From GCA-2686295 sp964402995 (GTDB taxonomy: Archaea; Nanobdellota; Nanobdellia; Woesearchaeales; GCA-2686295), in the NCBI GenBank assembly GCA_964402995.1, contig CAYOEA010000007.1, positions 39,773 through 103,772 of the forward strand: a stretch of DNA of 64,000 nucleotides, written 5' to 3'. Both the position numbers and the translations under genes were made by a program. Every line of letters begins with the position of its first letter. Within the stretch, counting starts at the first letter, position 1. Positions 8,004 to 15,970 of the stretch are shown here, in pieces. The notes under the pieces were generated by a model. The model was not told the origin of the DNA. It worked only from the letters and a program-made list of their open reading frames with translations, and ran no database searches.

Positions 8004-10127
8004 TCATCTCACTTTTAAATCTTGCATATTAGGTATATTTTGTTGAATTTGTTTATATTGACCATACAAGCCAGGAAGTTCAGGAATAGCATCAAAATCT
8101 ATCTTCAAATCCCTATCTTCCATTGATGAAATCATATAAATTGCCAACGCATCATTAATTAATTTAACTTTTGAAGAATTTAAGACTGCAGAAAATCCTG
8201 GCGAAATATAACCTTCATCTTCTTCTTGAGGAAAATAATTAAGACTTCCAGTTCTAAGTCTGGCTTCAGCAATCTCATCATTCGTACAAAAATAATTCAC
8301 AAAAACATCAACAACACGTTCTTGTCTAGGGATACAACCTTTTAAGTACATTGCAGCCAAAGCAGATGCATTAAGTGCATCACTAAATTGCGCACCACTA
8401 TAAGAATTGTATTTTATTACAAAGTTCTTTGGAACATATACAGGCGATAATCTTTCAGCATTTGGCCCAGATTCATATTTATACACGTCATCAATATCAT
8501 CTTGAGTATAACCATTCAATAAAATTGAAGCAAGTAAAGATCCTTGAAGTTCACCATCAATTCGATGTACAGTCTCAGTAAAACATGCAACTTCATCTAA
8601 AAAGTTAAAATTAGTACCCATCCCATCAAAATAAGATTCAGATAAAATAGCAGGCAATCTAGAACCTACTTTTTTAAAACTCGGCTTTAAAATGTCCATT
8701 GCATAAATACTGTCCCGGGGAGAATTCCAAGTCTGCATTGAAAAATTTGTAAAATCTTCTTTTTGTAATATTTGAGCCATAGTAGGTCCTGCTTCATGAG
8801 GTTCAGCTGTTGCAAGTAAATAAATAAAACCAAAAGCAGCAACTGCCCCAACAAAAGCCTGACCAATTGGTTTTAATGAATTATACAATTTAGTTCTAAA
8901 ATCACCTAATAAGGGCTTATTTGTTTTATCAAAATCAACTTCAAAATCTTTTATGTCTCTATAAGCAATTTTATCATTAGTCGTTAGTCCACGTTTCAAT
9001 AATTTTCTATATTTTTTTGGAACATTTTTTAGTTTTTCAGTCAAAGTGTTCTCATGTTCTTTAAGATTAATTTCTGAAACAACATAATGACCAGTACGCA
9101 ATTCAACTCTTTTTTTCTCGCCATTAACATCAATCTCATAACCACCACGCGCATCCACCCCCAATTCCCGTATATTATAATTAAATGCATCTTCACCTGC
9201 TAAAGTAAAATATAAACTTGCAGCAACAGAGTACATGTCAGTTTGTCTTGTTGCTTTTGATTTTTCGCCTGTAACCATAGAATTAATCAATTCAGGTCGA
9301 GTATATGCAGTTCCACCCCTAGTAGGTAAGCTTAATTCAGTTATTTCAGAAATCTTTTTAGCATTTTGTAAATCAGTAATTTTTACTTCCCCATCGTTAT
9401 TAACTAAAATATTTGAAGGTTTAATATCCCTTAATAAAATTCCCCGTTCAGAATGATTCACTTCATTATTTTTCGTATCAAAAAAATTAGCATATTTTAC
9501 TCCCGCAATTACTTGAGAGAATATATTGTAAATTTTATCTTGATCTTGAATTCTTCCTACAGTATTCACTAAATTATCTAAACTTTGTGCTCGAAAATAT
9601 GATTCTACATTAATTGTTAAATTAGGCAATATAATATTATCCAGTAATAAAGATTCGCCTTGTTTTTGTCCTAATGCATATTGTCCAAATTGAAAATTTT
9701 CTAATACTTGAATTAAATTTGGATGGTATAATAAATTTGAGATTACTGCTTCATTTATATCCATATCACCCTCTTTTGATTTATTTACAACAGTACAGAT
9801 AGAATTTTTATCAATGTTAAATGGTATTTTTACCACTCTATCTTGTTTTACAGCACCCGAAACATAATTTAATAAAAAAGCTGAACGAGTTTTTCCACTT
9901 CCAAGTTTATCCCTTGGCTTTAAACTACTATAACCTTTTTGCTTCAAAAAGTCATCTAATAATTGTTTAACAAATCCATCATGAAATTTTTCCACAGAAG
10001 ATTCATCAATAAAATCAGCACTTGAATCTAAAAAATCATCAATTTTATTTCCTTCATTAAAATTATCAGATAATAATTTAGTTAGAGGAAGATCCAAAAC
10101 ATTCATATCTGATGCATCATCAAACAT
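8004..10127 (-). CDS. membrane-anchored Ser/Thr protein kinase
   Basis: About 707 residues. The kinase domain spans about 75-400: glycine loop LGSGKTRSAF, VVKIPF with the ATP-binding Lys, a helix-C Glu in INEAVIS, catalytic loop RDIKPSN, a metal-binding loop that reads DLQ instead of DFG, then TRPEL for APE and TDMYSVAASLYF. One membrane helix (AFVGAVAAFGFIYLLA, about 424-440) joins it to an extracytoplasmic region of about 260 residues of unknown fold, as in PknB-like receptor kinases. GGAG before the ATG at 10127 decides the start over a TTG at 10145. The start overlaps the RHH gene by 8 bp. Confidence 0.85.
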   Translation of the reverse strand: MFDDASDMNVLDLPLTKLLSDNFNEGNKIDDFLDSSADFIDESSVEKFHDGFVKQLLDDFLKQKGYSSLKPRDKLGSGKTRSAFLLNYVSGAVKQDRVVKIPFNIDKNSICTVVNKSKEGDMDINEAVISNLLYHPNLIQVLENFQFGQYALGQKQGESLLLDNIILPNLTINVESYFRAQSLDNLVNTVGRIQDQDKIYNIFSQVIAGVKYANFFDTKNNEVNHSERGILLRDIKPSNILVNNDGEVKITDLQNAKKISEITELSLPTRGGTAYTRPELINSMVTGEKSKATRQTDMYSVAASLYFTLAGEDAFNYNIRELGVDARGGYEIDVNGEKKRVELRTGHYVVSEINLKEHENTLTEKLKNVPKKYRKLLKRGLTTNDKIAYRDIKDFEVDFDKTNKPLLGDFRTKLYNSLKPIGQAFVGAVAAFGFIYLLATAEPHEAGPTMAQILQKEDFTNFSMQTWNSPRDSIYAMDILKPSFKKVGSRLPAILSESYFDGMGTNFNFLDEVACFTETVHRIDGELQGSLLASILLNGYTQDDIDDVYKYESGPNAERLSPVYVPKNFVIKYNSYSGAQFSDALNASALAAMYLKGCIPRQERVVDVFVNYFCTNDEIAEARLRTGSLNYFPQEEDEGYISPGFSAVLNSSKVKLINDALAIYMISSMEDRDLKIDFDAIPELPGLYGQYKQIQQNIPNMQDLKVR

Positions 10128-10263
10128 TTGAGTCACTCTCCACAACTTTATTTATAGAATATTCAAACGCATGTGATCGGTTTCTAAACTTTCCAAGTCT
10201 AATTCCTTCTCGAATTTTCAGGAGAGTTCCTTCGTCCACAGATATTGAAATTTTATACTTCAT
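10120..10263 (-). CDS. ribbon-helix-helix (CopG/Arc-type) DNA-binding protein
   Basis: A 47-residue ORF of typical RHH form: beta strand KYKISISVDEGTL, then helix, turn and helix with FRNRSHAFEYS, a sequence style common in small archaeal RHH proteins. Its TGA overlaps the kinase ATG (8-bp overlap), so the two are one operon. The promoter (TATA at 10297-10308) is flanked by TAGTAAC (10275-10281) and GTTACTA (10316-10322), plausible RHH half-sites for autoregulation. The RHH-then-partner order resembles a toxin-antitoxin layout, but the partner is a receptor-type kinase, so a signalling role is equally possible. Confidence 0.8.
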   Translation of the reverse strand: MKYKISISVDEGTLLKIREGIRLGKFRNRSHAFEYSINKVVESDSNV

Positions 10264-10320
10264 TTATTACCACTTAGTAACAAAAAGTATTACCAGTATA
10301 TAAATATTTCGATTAGTTAC

Positions 10321-10332
10321 TACTTAACAGTT
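10321..10332 (-). promoter_or_regulatory. candidate operator related to CACT-N4-AGTG, upstream of the RHH/kinase operon
   Basis: TACTTAACAGTT is centred about 24 bp upstream of the TATA box at 10297-10308. It matches the shared motif at six of eight half-site positions and is the weakest of the six copies. Between here and about 10530 I see no gene, only AT-rich sequence. Confidence 0.35.
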
Positions 10333-10534
10333 ACATATTACCTCTTCGAAACCATTAAAAAAACAAACTAATTAAAGAAATATAGTTTATAGAAATTATA
10401 ATTCTTGCATCGCATCAAAAAACAGGATTCTTTATTTCTTCAGCTATAAGTTTTGTAATGATGTTAATTTAGAAATAATTCTAGTAAATAATTATTAACT
10501 AAGAAAAGTAACATTGAGTTTTAAAAAAATAAAA

Positions 10535-10610
10535 GTAAAAAAAATAAAAAAAGAATTTAGCAAAGCTAAATTCCAAACTGAGTTTGGACCCAACCTTATT
10601 AAAGGGTGGT
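10535..10610 (-). terminator. multi-hairpin 3' end of rps15 with U-tract
   Basis: On the minus strand, directly after the rps15 stop, three hairpins follow in order: an imperfect one (CCAACCTT/AAGGGTGG on the plus strand), CCAAAC/GTTTGG (10573-10578 and 10582-10587) and a perfect 9-bp stem GAATTTAGC/GCTAAATTC (10553-10561 and 10565-10573). The last is followed by TTTTTTTATTTTTTTT. Archaeal termination needs mainly the U-tract; the stems may protect the 3' end. Confidence 0.65.
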
Positions 10611-10611
10611 T

Positions 10612-11067
10612 TTAATCTAAGTACATAGTTGCTCGCTTGAAATCGAATTTCCAACCAGCTGGTAACTTTCCAGTTCCAATATAATACTTAGCTAATCTTC
10701 TAATTTTTGAATCAGTTAAAGTAAGTCCTCTCTTAGCAGGTTGATCTAAATGATTTTCTTCTAAGTGTTTTCTAATTAAAACTGATTTTTGAATTAAAGC
10801 TAATAAGTCTTCAGGTAATTCTTTAGTTAATTCTTTTTCTTCTAGAATTTTGGTAATTGTTTTTCCAACTAAAGTTTTTACGTCTGGAATTCCATAAGCA
10901 TCTCTTAATTTAATTCCAATTCTTGAAGCAGTTAAACCTTCTTTTGCGAATTTAACTACAAGCATTTCTACTTCTTTAGGTTTGTGAGTCATCCATGAAG
11001 CAATATTTTTTACTACAGGTTTTGTACTTCCAGATTTTCCTCTTTTTCTTGAATGCATTCTTGCCAT
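10612..11067 (-). CDS. rps15: 30S ribosomal protein S15 (S13e family)
   Basis: Primary binder of 16S rRNA in the small-subunit platform. 151 residues, the archaeal/eukaryotic length: basic N-terminal extension MARMHSRKRGKSGS, the linker WMTHKPKEVEMLVVKFAKEGLTASRIG, then the four-helix S15 fold ending LPAGWKFDF. GAGGT lies 6-7 nt before the ATG. A TATA box at about 11139-11147 would give a leader of about 48 nt. It is monocistronic and ends in a strong hairpin/U-tract region. Confidence 0.96.
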   Translation of the reverse strand: MARMHSRKRGKSGSTKPVVKNIASWMTHKPKEVEMLVVKFAKEGLTASRIGIKLRDAYGIPDVKTLVGKTITKILEEKELTKELPEDLLALIQKSVLIRKHLEENHLDQPAKRGLTLTDSKIRRLAKYYIGTGKLPAGWKFDFKRATMYLD

Positions 11068-11157
11068 TTTTATACCTCAGGTTAAAAATCCCAAAAATTC
11101 AATTTCACAATAAAGTCAACATTTGAATTTTCGTTAGTTTATATTCCTTTTTTTATT

Positions 11158-11249
11158 TTCTACAAGAAATCTTAAGATAAGAAATAATTTTGAATCTTCT
11201 TACCCAGACTAAGCGAGTCAGTTTGACCTGCTTATCCTTGTGATTTATG
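11158..11249 (-). ncRNA. candidate small structured RNA or extended rps15 leader
   Basis: In the 307-bp gap between rps15 and the murein hydrolase gene lies a patch of higher GC content (about 11199-11238). On the minus strand GATAAG pairs with CTTATC some 55 nt later, enclosing a GACT/AGTC hairpin. A TATA box at about 11269-11279 points into it. It could be a separate small RNA, because rps15 has its own nearer TATA box, or an alternative long leader. No tRNA or C/D-box pattern fits. Confidence 0.3.
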
Positions 11250-11315
11250 TAAAAAGAATCAGAATCCATTTATATAGTTATTGCTTGAGAAAAAAAGAAG
11301 ACTATGATTAATTAC

Positions 11316-11327
11316 TACTGTTAAGTG
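11316..11327 (+). promoter_or_regulatory. candidate operator related to CACT-N4-AGTG upstream of the murein hydrolase gene
   Basis: TACTGTTAAGTG, followed by ATGA, is centred about 25 bp upstream of the TATA box at 11344-11351. One half-site base differs from the consensus. Confidence 0.42.
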
Positions 11328-11374
11328 ATGAATAATAGAAACATTTATATACTAATTATCACATATAAGACTTA

Positions 11375-13549
11375 ATGACATCGAATAGACGTGATTTTCT
11401 TAAACTGTTTGGAGGAGGAGTTGTAGCAGCAGTAGCGCTAACTTCAATGCCATTATCCGCAATATCACAAATTCTACCTGGAGTAAGTCAAGACAACCAA
11501 CAAATAACTAGCGACGATAACCTTTGGGATATTAAAATAGGACGTTATGATTCAGCAAAAAAAGCAAATAACAGACTCGTAAAACTAAGATCACAAGTCG
11601 CTAGAGAACTAAAAAGTTATTTTGCAATCAAAGAAGACGAAAATGGAGCAGATTTATATTTAAATGTCAATACGATAAGAGAATTTGGAGATAACATCAT
11701 CAGAGATCTAAAAGCAAATACAAAACTAAGAAAAGGGGAAACTCCCGAATTAGTTGAAAATTTAAAACTGTTAGGAAAATCAGACGATTATTCAGTATTA
11801 GAACTTACAGCAAGAGAAAATCCAGAAGCACATTTAGTTGCAAAATATCTAAAAGCGTCAAACGATGAAAGCATAAGAGAATTAGTCAATTTAGTAAAAA
11901 AAGAAAATGATAATCAATATGTTGAAATCCCAACAAATTGGCTAAAATCGCACGTCTTGCTAGGATATGAAGAAGGAAAAGAAATTCAGATATTAAATGC
12001 AGACAATACAAGCGTAACACTTAGAAACAAAATTCTTAATAATATGTTAATACCATCAGATAAAGCGTTAGATGAAATTGTCAGTCTTAACGACTTAAAC
12101 AAAGAAGACTTAGATAAAATAAGTACAGAAGTAACTGTTGCAATTCCCAGCACTAATTTTCTAAATAGAGATGAAACTCTAAGCATTAACGATTTAGTTG
12201 AAGATAGAGAATTAAATCCAGATTTAGTAAAAATACCTACAGGATTAGAATCTAGAACTTATTTTTATAATTCAACCATAAACAATGCCCCAACAGGATT
12301 TCACAATTATAAAGAAGACACAATCTCCAGAAATGATCTTAAAATTATAAGAGATGCAAAAATACCAACAGTCCTTGTCGAAGCTTTTCATTTATCAAAC
12401 AATGCAGAACTTGGAAAATATCTAAACGAAAACAATCTCACCCCTGACAAATCCGAGTTAAAGAAATTAACAGACAAATTTGTTGAAGGAATTGATTCTT
12501 ATTATGCCGCAAAATTAATAACTAGTCCAAAACAAAAAGAGAACTGTATGGTTTTCTTAACAGTAGGACATGGAGAACACGGACCAGGCGCAGTAATAGA
12601 CGTAAACGGTGTTGAAGTTAAAGAAAATATGTTCAATAAAGAAATGACTAATTTAATGAAAGAAGAATTACTAGCTAAAGGCTATCAAGTAGAAGTTCTA
12701 AATTTCCAAGGAAAAGGGAAAGATTTAGCAAGTAGACGTTTAGATCATTATATTACAGAAATAAACAAAGGAAACCCTGATTTCGACATCGCAGTAAGCA
12801 TGCATGCAGAAAGCAAAGTTACAAAAACTGGAAGAAAGTGGAAAACTCCTAGCGGAACATTTGTCATCGCCCCTACAAACAAAAAACAAAACTATGAAGC
12901 ACACGCACTTGGAAGAAATATTCTTAGACATGTTCGTGGAACAACAACTCAGATGTCAAGCAACGAAAGAACAGCCTATATACATCTAAATAGAGCTATA
13001 GAAGACACAAAGCTAAGTAAACTATGGGAACCAATAGCGATGTCCCTAATGCAAAATGAGAGCAGCCACAGACATTACTCAAAACCAAACACAGTAGTTA
13101 AATCAAGTTCAGGACACATGGGTTACATGCAAATAAGTAATACTTTAGCAAAAGATATGGGCTACAAAGCACAAGAAGCATACAATCCTGAAGAAAATAT
13201 TGAAATTGGAATAACTTATCTGAGTAAAATATTCACAGATTTTCGAAAAAGAGGTAAAGATCAAAACGAAGCACTAAGATTTGCTCTAACATCATATAAT
13301 CTTGGTCCAAACGCAACAAAAGCAATAGTTGATCATTTTGAAATTGAAACTCACGATGAATTTATTGGCAAATTAGAAGAAAGTAAAATAAAAAATAAAG
13401 CATTATCATTCAAATATCCTAGTGGCAGATTAGGCTCAGTCTCCACAAGCAAAATGAATGAAACAATTCCTTATGCAAATAGCATCCTTCTTAATACAAA
13501 TGAATTTAAAGATAAAATTAGCGCATATAAAGCAGACTTTAAACGTTAA
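11375..13549 (+). CDS. Tat-exported murein hydrolase: permuted amidase_3 plus lytic transglycosylase
   Basis: 724 residues. A twin-arginine signal (NRRDFLK, then a hydrophobic stretch to about 30) predicts export of the folded protein. Residues 50-110 resemble a SPOR-type repeat weakly. Motifs of the zinc N-acetylmuramoyl-L-alanine amidase_3 family follow in unusual order: the C-terminal motif PTVLVEAFHLSN with its catalytic Glu (E336) comes before the N-terminal GHGEHGPGA (398-406), E417 and SMHAES (H477). A C-terminal SLT domain (550-660) has catalytic E562 (NESSHR), GHMGYMQIS and SYNLGP. Archaea lack murein, so bacterial walls are the likely target (inference). Leaderless from the TATA box at 11344-11351. 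Confidence 0.85.
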   Translation: MTSNRRDFLKLFGGGVVAAVALTSMPLSAISQILPGVSQDNQQITSDDNLWDIKIGRYDSAKKANNRLVKLRSQVARELKSYFAIKEDENGADLYLNVNTIREFGDNIIRDLKANTKLRKGETPELVENLKLLGKSDDYSVLELTARENPEAHLVAKYLKASNDESIRELVNLVKKENDNQYVEIPTNWLKSHVLLGYEEGKEIQILNADNTSVTLRNKILNNMLIPSDKALDEIVSLNDLNKEDLDKISTEVTVAIPSTNFLNRDETLSINDLVEDRELNPDLVKIPTGLESRTYFYNSTINNAPTGFHNYKEDTISRNDLKIIRDAKIPTVLVEAFHLSNNAELGKYLNENNLTPDKSELKKLTDKFVEGIDSYYAAKLITSPKQKENCMVFLTVGHGEHGPGAVIDVNGVEVKENMFNKEMTNLMKEELLAKGYQVEVLNFQGKGKDLASRRLDHYITEINKGNPDFDIAVSMHAESKVTKTGRKWKTPSGTFVIAPTNKKQNYEAHALGRNILRHVRGTTTQMSSNERTAYIHLNRAIEDTKLSKLWEPIAMSLMQNESSHRHYSKPNTVVKSSSGHMGYMQISNTLAKDMGYKAQEAYNPEENIEIGITYLSKIFTDFRKRGKDQNEALRFALTSYNLGPNATKAIVDHFEIETHDEFIGKLEESKIKNKALSFKYPSGRLGSVSTSKMNETIPYANSILLNTNEFKDKISAYKADFKR

Positions 13550-13645
13550 TTAAGAAAACAAGTATTCTCAGCACCAAATATAATTCGCAATTTAAGCTCC
13601 AAATATCAAAACTTTTTTAAACTCAATATTTTTCCTTCCACTTAT

Positions 13646-14023
13646 ATGGCAATATTCCAAGATAAGTCAAAAAGAAAAGCAACCGGTGGAAGATATAAAG
13701 CTAAAAGTTACAAGCGAAACGCTCAAACTGGAAGAATCCCTGCAAGAACAAATGTAGACGATAAGAAAGTTAGAACTGTTAGAACTATCGGCGGTAATGT
13801 AAAACTTAAACTTCTAAGCATAAATAAAGTAAATCTTATTGACCCAAAAACTAAAAAAGCTTCAGTTGTCGACCTAAAAAGCGTAGTTGAAAACGAAGCA
13901 AACAGACACTGGGTAAGAAGAAATATTTTGTCAAAAGGTTCAGTAATTGAAACTCCGAAAGGAAAAGCAAAAGTTACTAACAGACCTGGACAAGAAAACT
14001 TTATCAATGCAACATTAATCTAA
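13646..14023 (+). CDS. rps8e: 30S ribosomal protein S8e
   Basis: Archaeal/eukaryotic-specific small-subunit protein, 125 residues, full archaeal length. Recognisable features are TGGRYKAKSYKR near the start, RTVRTIGGN in the middle, VVENEANRHWVRRNILSKG and the C-terminal GKAKVTNRPGQENFINA. It stands alone with its own promoter; an AT-rich TATA-like stretch lies about 30 bp before the ATG and no Shine-Dalgarno site is visible. The next gene has its own promoter and candidate operator. Confidence 0.96.
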   Translation: MAIFQDKSKRKATGGRYKAKSYKRNAQTGRIPARTNVDDKKVRTVRTIGGNVKLKLLSINKVNLIDPKTKKASVVDLKSVVENEANRHWVRRNILSKGSVIETPKGKAKVTNRPGQENFINATLI

Positions 14024-14029
14024 GTTAAT

Positions 14030-14041
14030 CACTCTCGAGTG
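14030..14041 (+). promoter_or_regulatory. candidate operator CACT-N4-AGTG upstream of an unknown gene
   Basis: CACTCTCGAGTG has perfect half-sites extended to TCACT/AGTGA. It is centred about 25 bp upstream of the TATA box ATTTAAATAG (14056-14065). It starts 7 bp after the rps8e stop, so it could also fold as a hairpin in the rps8e 3' end, but its distance to the TATA box equals that of the other copies. Confidence 0.48.
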
Positions 14042-14087
14042 ACAAAAAACGAAAGATTTAAATAGCTATAGTTACATATAGACAGTA

Positions 14088-15005
14088 ATGCAAGTTGAGA
14101 CTAGAGAGAATATTGAAAGAATTCTTAATAAAAAGAGAGTCGACTCGTGTATTCTAGGCGCAGAACTTGATGCAGCATTCTATTTCGGCTTAACAAATGA
14201 ACAAGGATTCACTCCAGAACGAGAAGAAATATTCAATACAGGCGCACAAGTATTTGATAATTATAAAGAAACAATAGATGAATTTATTTCTAATGTGAAA
14301 GGTAAAATAATTCCTGTCATAAGTAAAAAAGATTATACAAACATAAATGATTTTGTTCAAGATATAATATCATTCTCAGAATTTAAAGATTTAGATATTA
14401 AATCAGACTATGAAATAAAACCAGAACTTGAAAAACAAAAATTTACTAGTAATCAAGATTACTTTGAAACACTATATGCAGCTGTTAAAACAGAGGATAT
14501 AACTTTAACTATAACATATCAAGATTCACCTCTTTCAGGAAAAGATCTGGCTTCAGGCAGAAAATCAGCTGCAAACATCAGTTTTAGTTCAGAAATAGGA
14601 ACAAACTCCGACTATTCAATTTCTTCAGAAGAACATGTATTTGATATTTACACAGAAAATACGAATCATTATGTAAATACACTAAAAGAACTTGGTTGCG
14701 AAGTTATTCAAACATATAACGAAAATAAAACAACAACTAAAATTCAAATAAAAAAAGTTAACGATGCGCCGCTAATAGTAAGACATCAAACAGACGTTGG
14801 AAATATAGTTTATAAAGTTAAAGTTGATGACAACACATCCCATCCTGAAACACTAGAAAATGAATTCATAAAATTAAATAATCTACTAATTGGTGCAGGC
14901 GCAATTACTGAATCAGACTTTCATCATGAAAACAAACCATTAATAACAGTTCTTAGAAACTTTGAAGAATTTGGCCTATACAAAGGAGAATTCAAAAAAA
15001 TCTAA
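14088..15005 (+). CDS. unrecognised cytosolic protein
   Basis: A 305-residue soluble protein of mixed alpha/beta composition, with no signal peptide, membrane helix or cysteine cluster. Its N-terminal half is helical and acidic; the part from about 140 contains strand-like segments (DITLTITYQD, EHVFDIYTEN, TTTKIQIKKV, GNIVYKVKVDD). No family recognised. Its promoter carries one of the cleanest CACT-N4-AGTG sites and the TATA-to-ATG distance (28 bp) indicates a leaderless mRNA. It converges on the pilus operon with a 2-bp gap. Confidence 0.7.
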   Translation: MQVETRENIERILNKKRVDSCILGAELDAAFYFGLTNEQGFTPEREEIFNTGAQVFDNYKETIDEFISNVKGKIIPVISKKDYTNINDFVQDIISFSEFKDLDIKSDYEIKPELEKQKFTSNQDYFETLYAAVKTEDITLTITYQDSPLSGKDLASGRKSAANISFSSEIGTNSDYSISSEEHVFDIYTENTNHYVNTLKELGCEVIQTYNENKTTTKIQIKKVNDAPLIVRHQTDVGNIVYKVKVDDNTSHPETLENEFIKLNNLLIGAGAITESDFHHENKPLITVLRNFEEFGLYKGEFKKI

Positions 15006-15007
15006 TT

Positions 15008-15970
15008 CTAGCAAATAGTGTAATTCAAAAGGTCAATCTGATAATCAGCAACTCGAGCTAAATCTAAAGCAAACCAGTCATAAGGCTCATTCTGCACATC
15101 GCAAATAAGAGTATGGCTCTTTCCTTCAAAGTAAATATGATCAACTAAACTCCTATCAGTATAGACTGTTAGGTCTTGACTTTCCAATAAAGGAATATTT
15201 ACTAAACTTTCAATCCCATAAGGGCTAGCATCAGTATCACCTTCAAAACGCATCATAAAACTTGGAGATTTGTTTGAGGCAATATAATAAGATCCATTTA
15301 AGTGTTTTTCCAAAACTAAAGTGGTATTATCACTAACATTTACGAAATCTATATTTTCAGATTCTAAAATAAAGTTCTGAATTCTTCCAGCAGCATAAAC
15401 TGAGTAAAGAGGATCTTTTAAATTATAAATTGGAACATCAAAAGACAAAACTTGATCATAAGTCCAATTTGCAGAACCCTTTAAGTCTACAACAACAATG
15501 GTTGCAGTCAAATTAATATAAACATTCCAAGGATCTAATTGATAAAAACTAACATCGATTATTTCAAAATTAAAATCAAGATTCAAATTTGAACTTATAT
15601 CTTCAACTTTACTTATGTAAAGATCAAAACTTGAATTTTTCATAATAGAAGAATTAGAACCATTATAAGTTCCATTGTAAAATAATTCTTTAAATATTTC
15701 TTCAGAATTATTAACAAAAGCTCCCGACTCAGAAATATAATCTTCTAATGCAACAAATGATCTATAACCTGAAATGTATCCTGCACGTTCCGCATCTTCA
15801 TGAAATGAATTAATAAAATCATTTATTGATCTTACACGTTTTTCAACCGAATCAGATGAAACAGTATCTTTTATTTTCATTAGAAATAAAACCATTATAA
15901 GACCTACAAAGATTATTGCGATGCTTAAATAAACGATGCCTCTTTTTGAATCAATCTTATAATTAACCAT
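15008..15970 (-). CDS. pilus-locus minor pilin-like protein, paralogue of the gene at 41448
   Basis: About 320 residues with a type IV-pilin-like N-terminus: a short basic leader (KIDSKRG) and one long hydrophobic helix (IVYLSIAIIFVGLIMVLFLM). The outside portion has many N-glycosylation-type NxS/T sites. It aligns with the 41448 gene in layout and in the segment after the helix (NDFINSF...SGYRSF versus NDYLETL...SGYQTL). The stop TAA of the upstream gene shares its last A with the ATG at 15970, so this start is preferred over GTG at 15979. Last gene of the transcription unit starting near 20052. Confidence 0.78.
   Translation of the reverse strand: MVNYKIDSKRGIVYLSIAIIFVGLIMVLFLMKIKDTVSSDSVEKRVRSINDFINSFHEDAERAGYISGYRSFVALEDYISESGAFVNNSEEIFKELFYNGTYNGSNSSIMKNSSFDLYISKVEDISSNLNLDFNFEIIDVSFYQLDPWNVYINLTATIVVVDLKGSANWTYDQVLSFDVPIYNLKDPLYSVYAAGRIQNFILESENIDFVNVSDNTTLVLEKHLNGSYYIASNKSPSFMMRFEGDTDASPYGIESLVNIPLLESQDLTVYTDRSLVDHIYFEGKSHTLICDVQNEPYDWFALDLARVADYQIDLLNYTIC

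Noticed and set aside
11199..11250. tRNA-like or C/D-box RNA in the rps15 upstream region
   Set aside because: No T-arm, no anticodon loop in register, and no C box; only a loose stem and a short hairpin.
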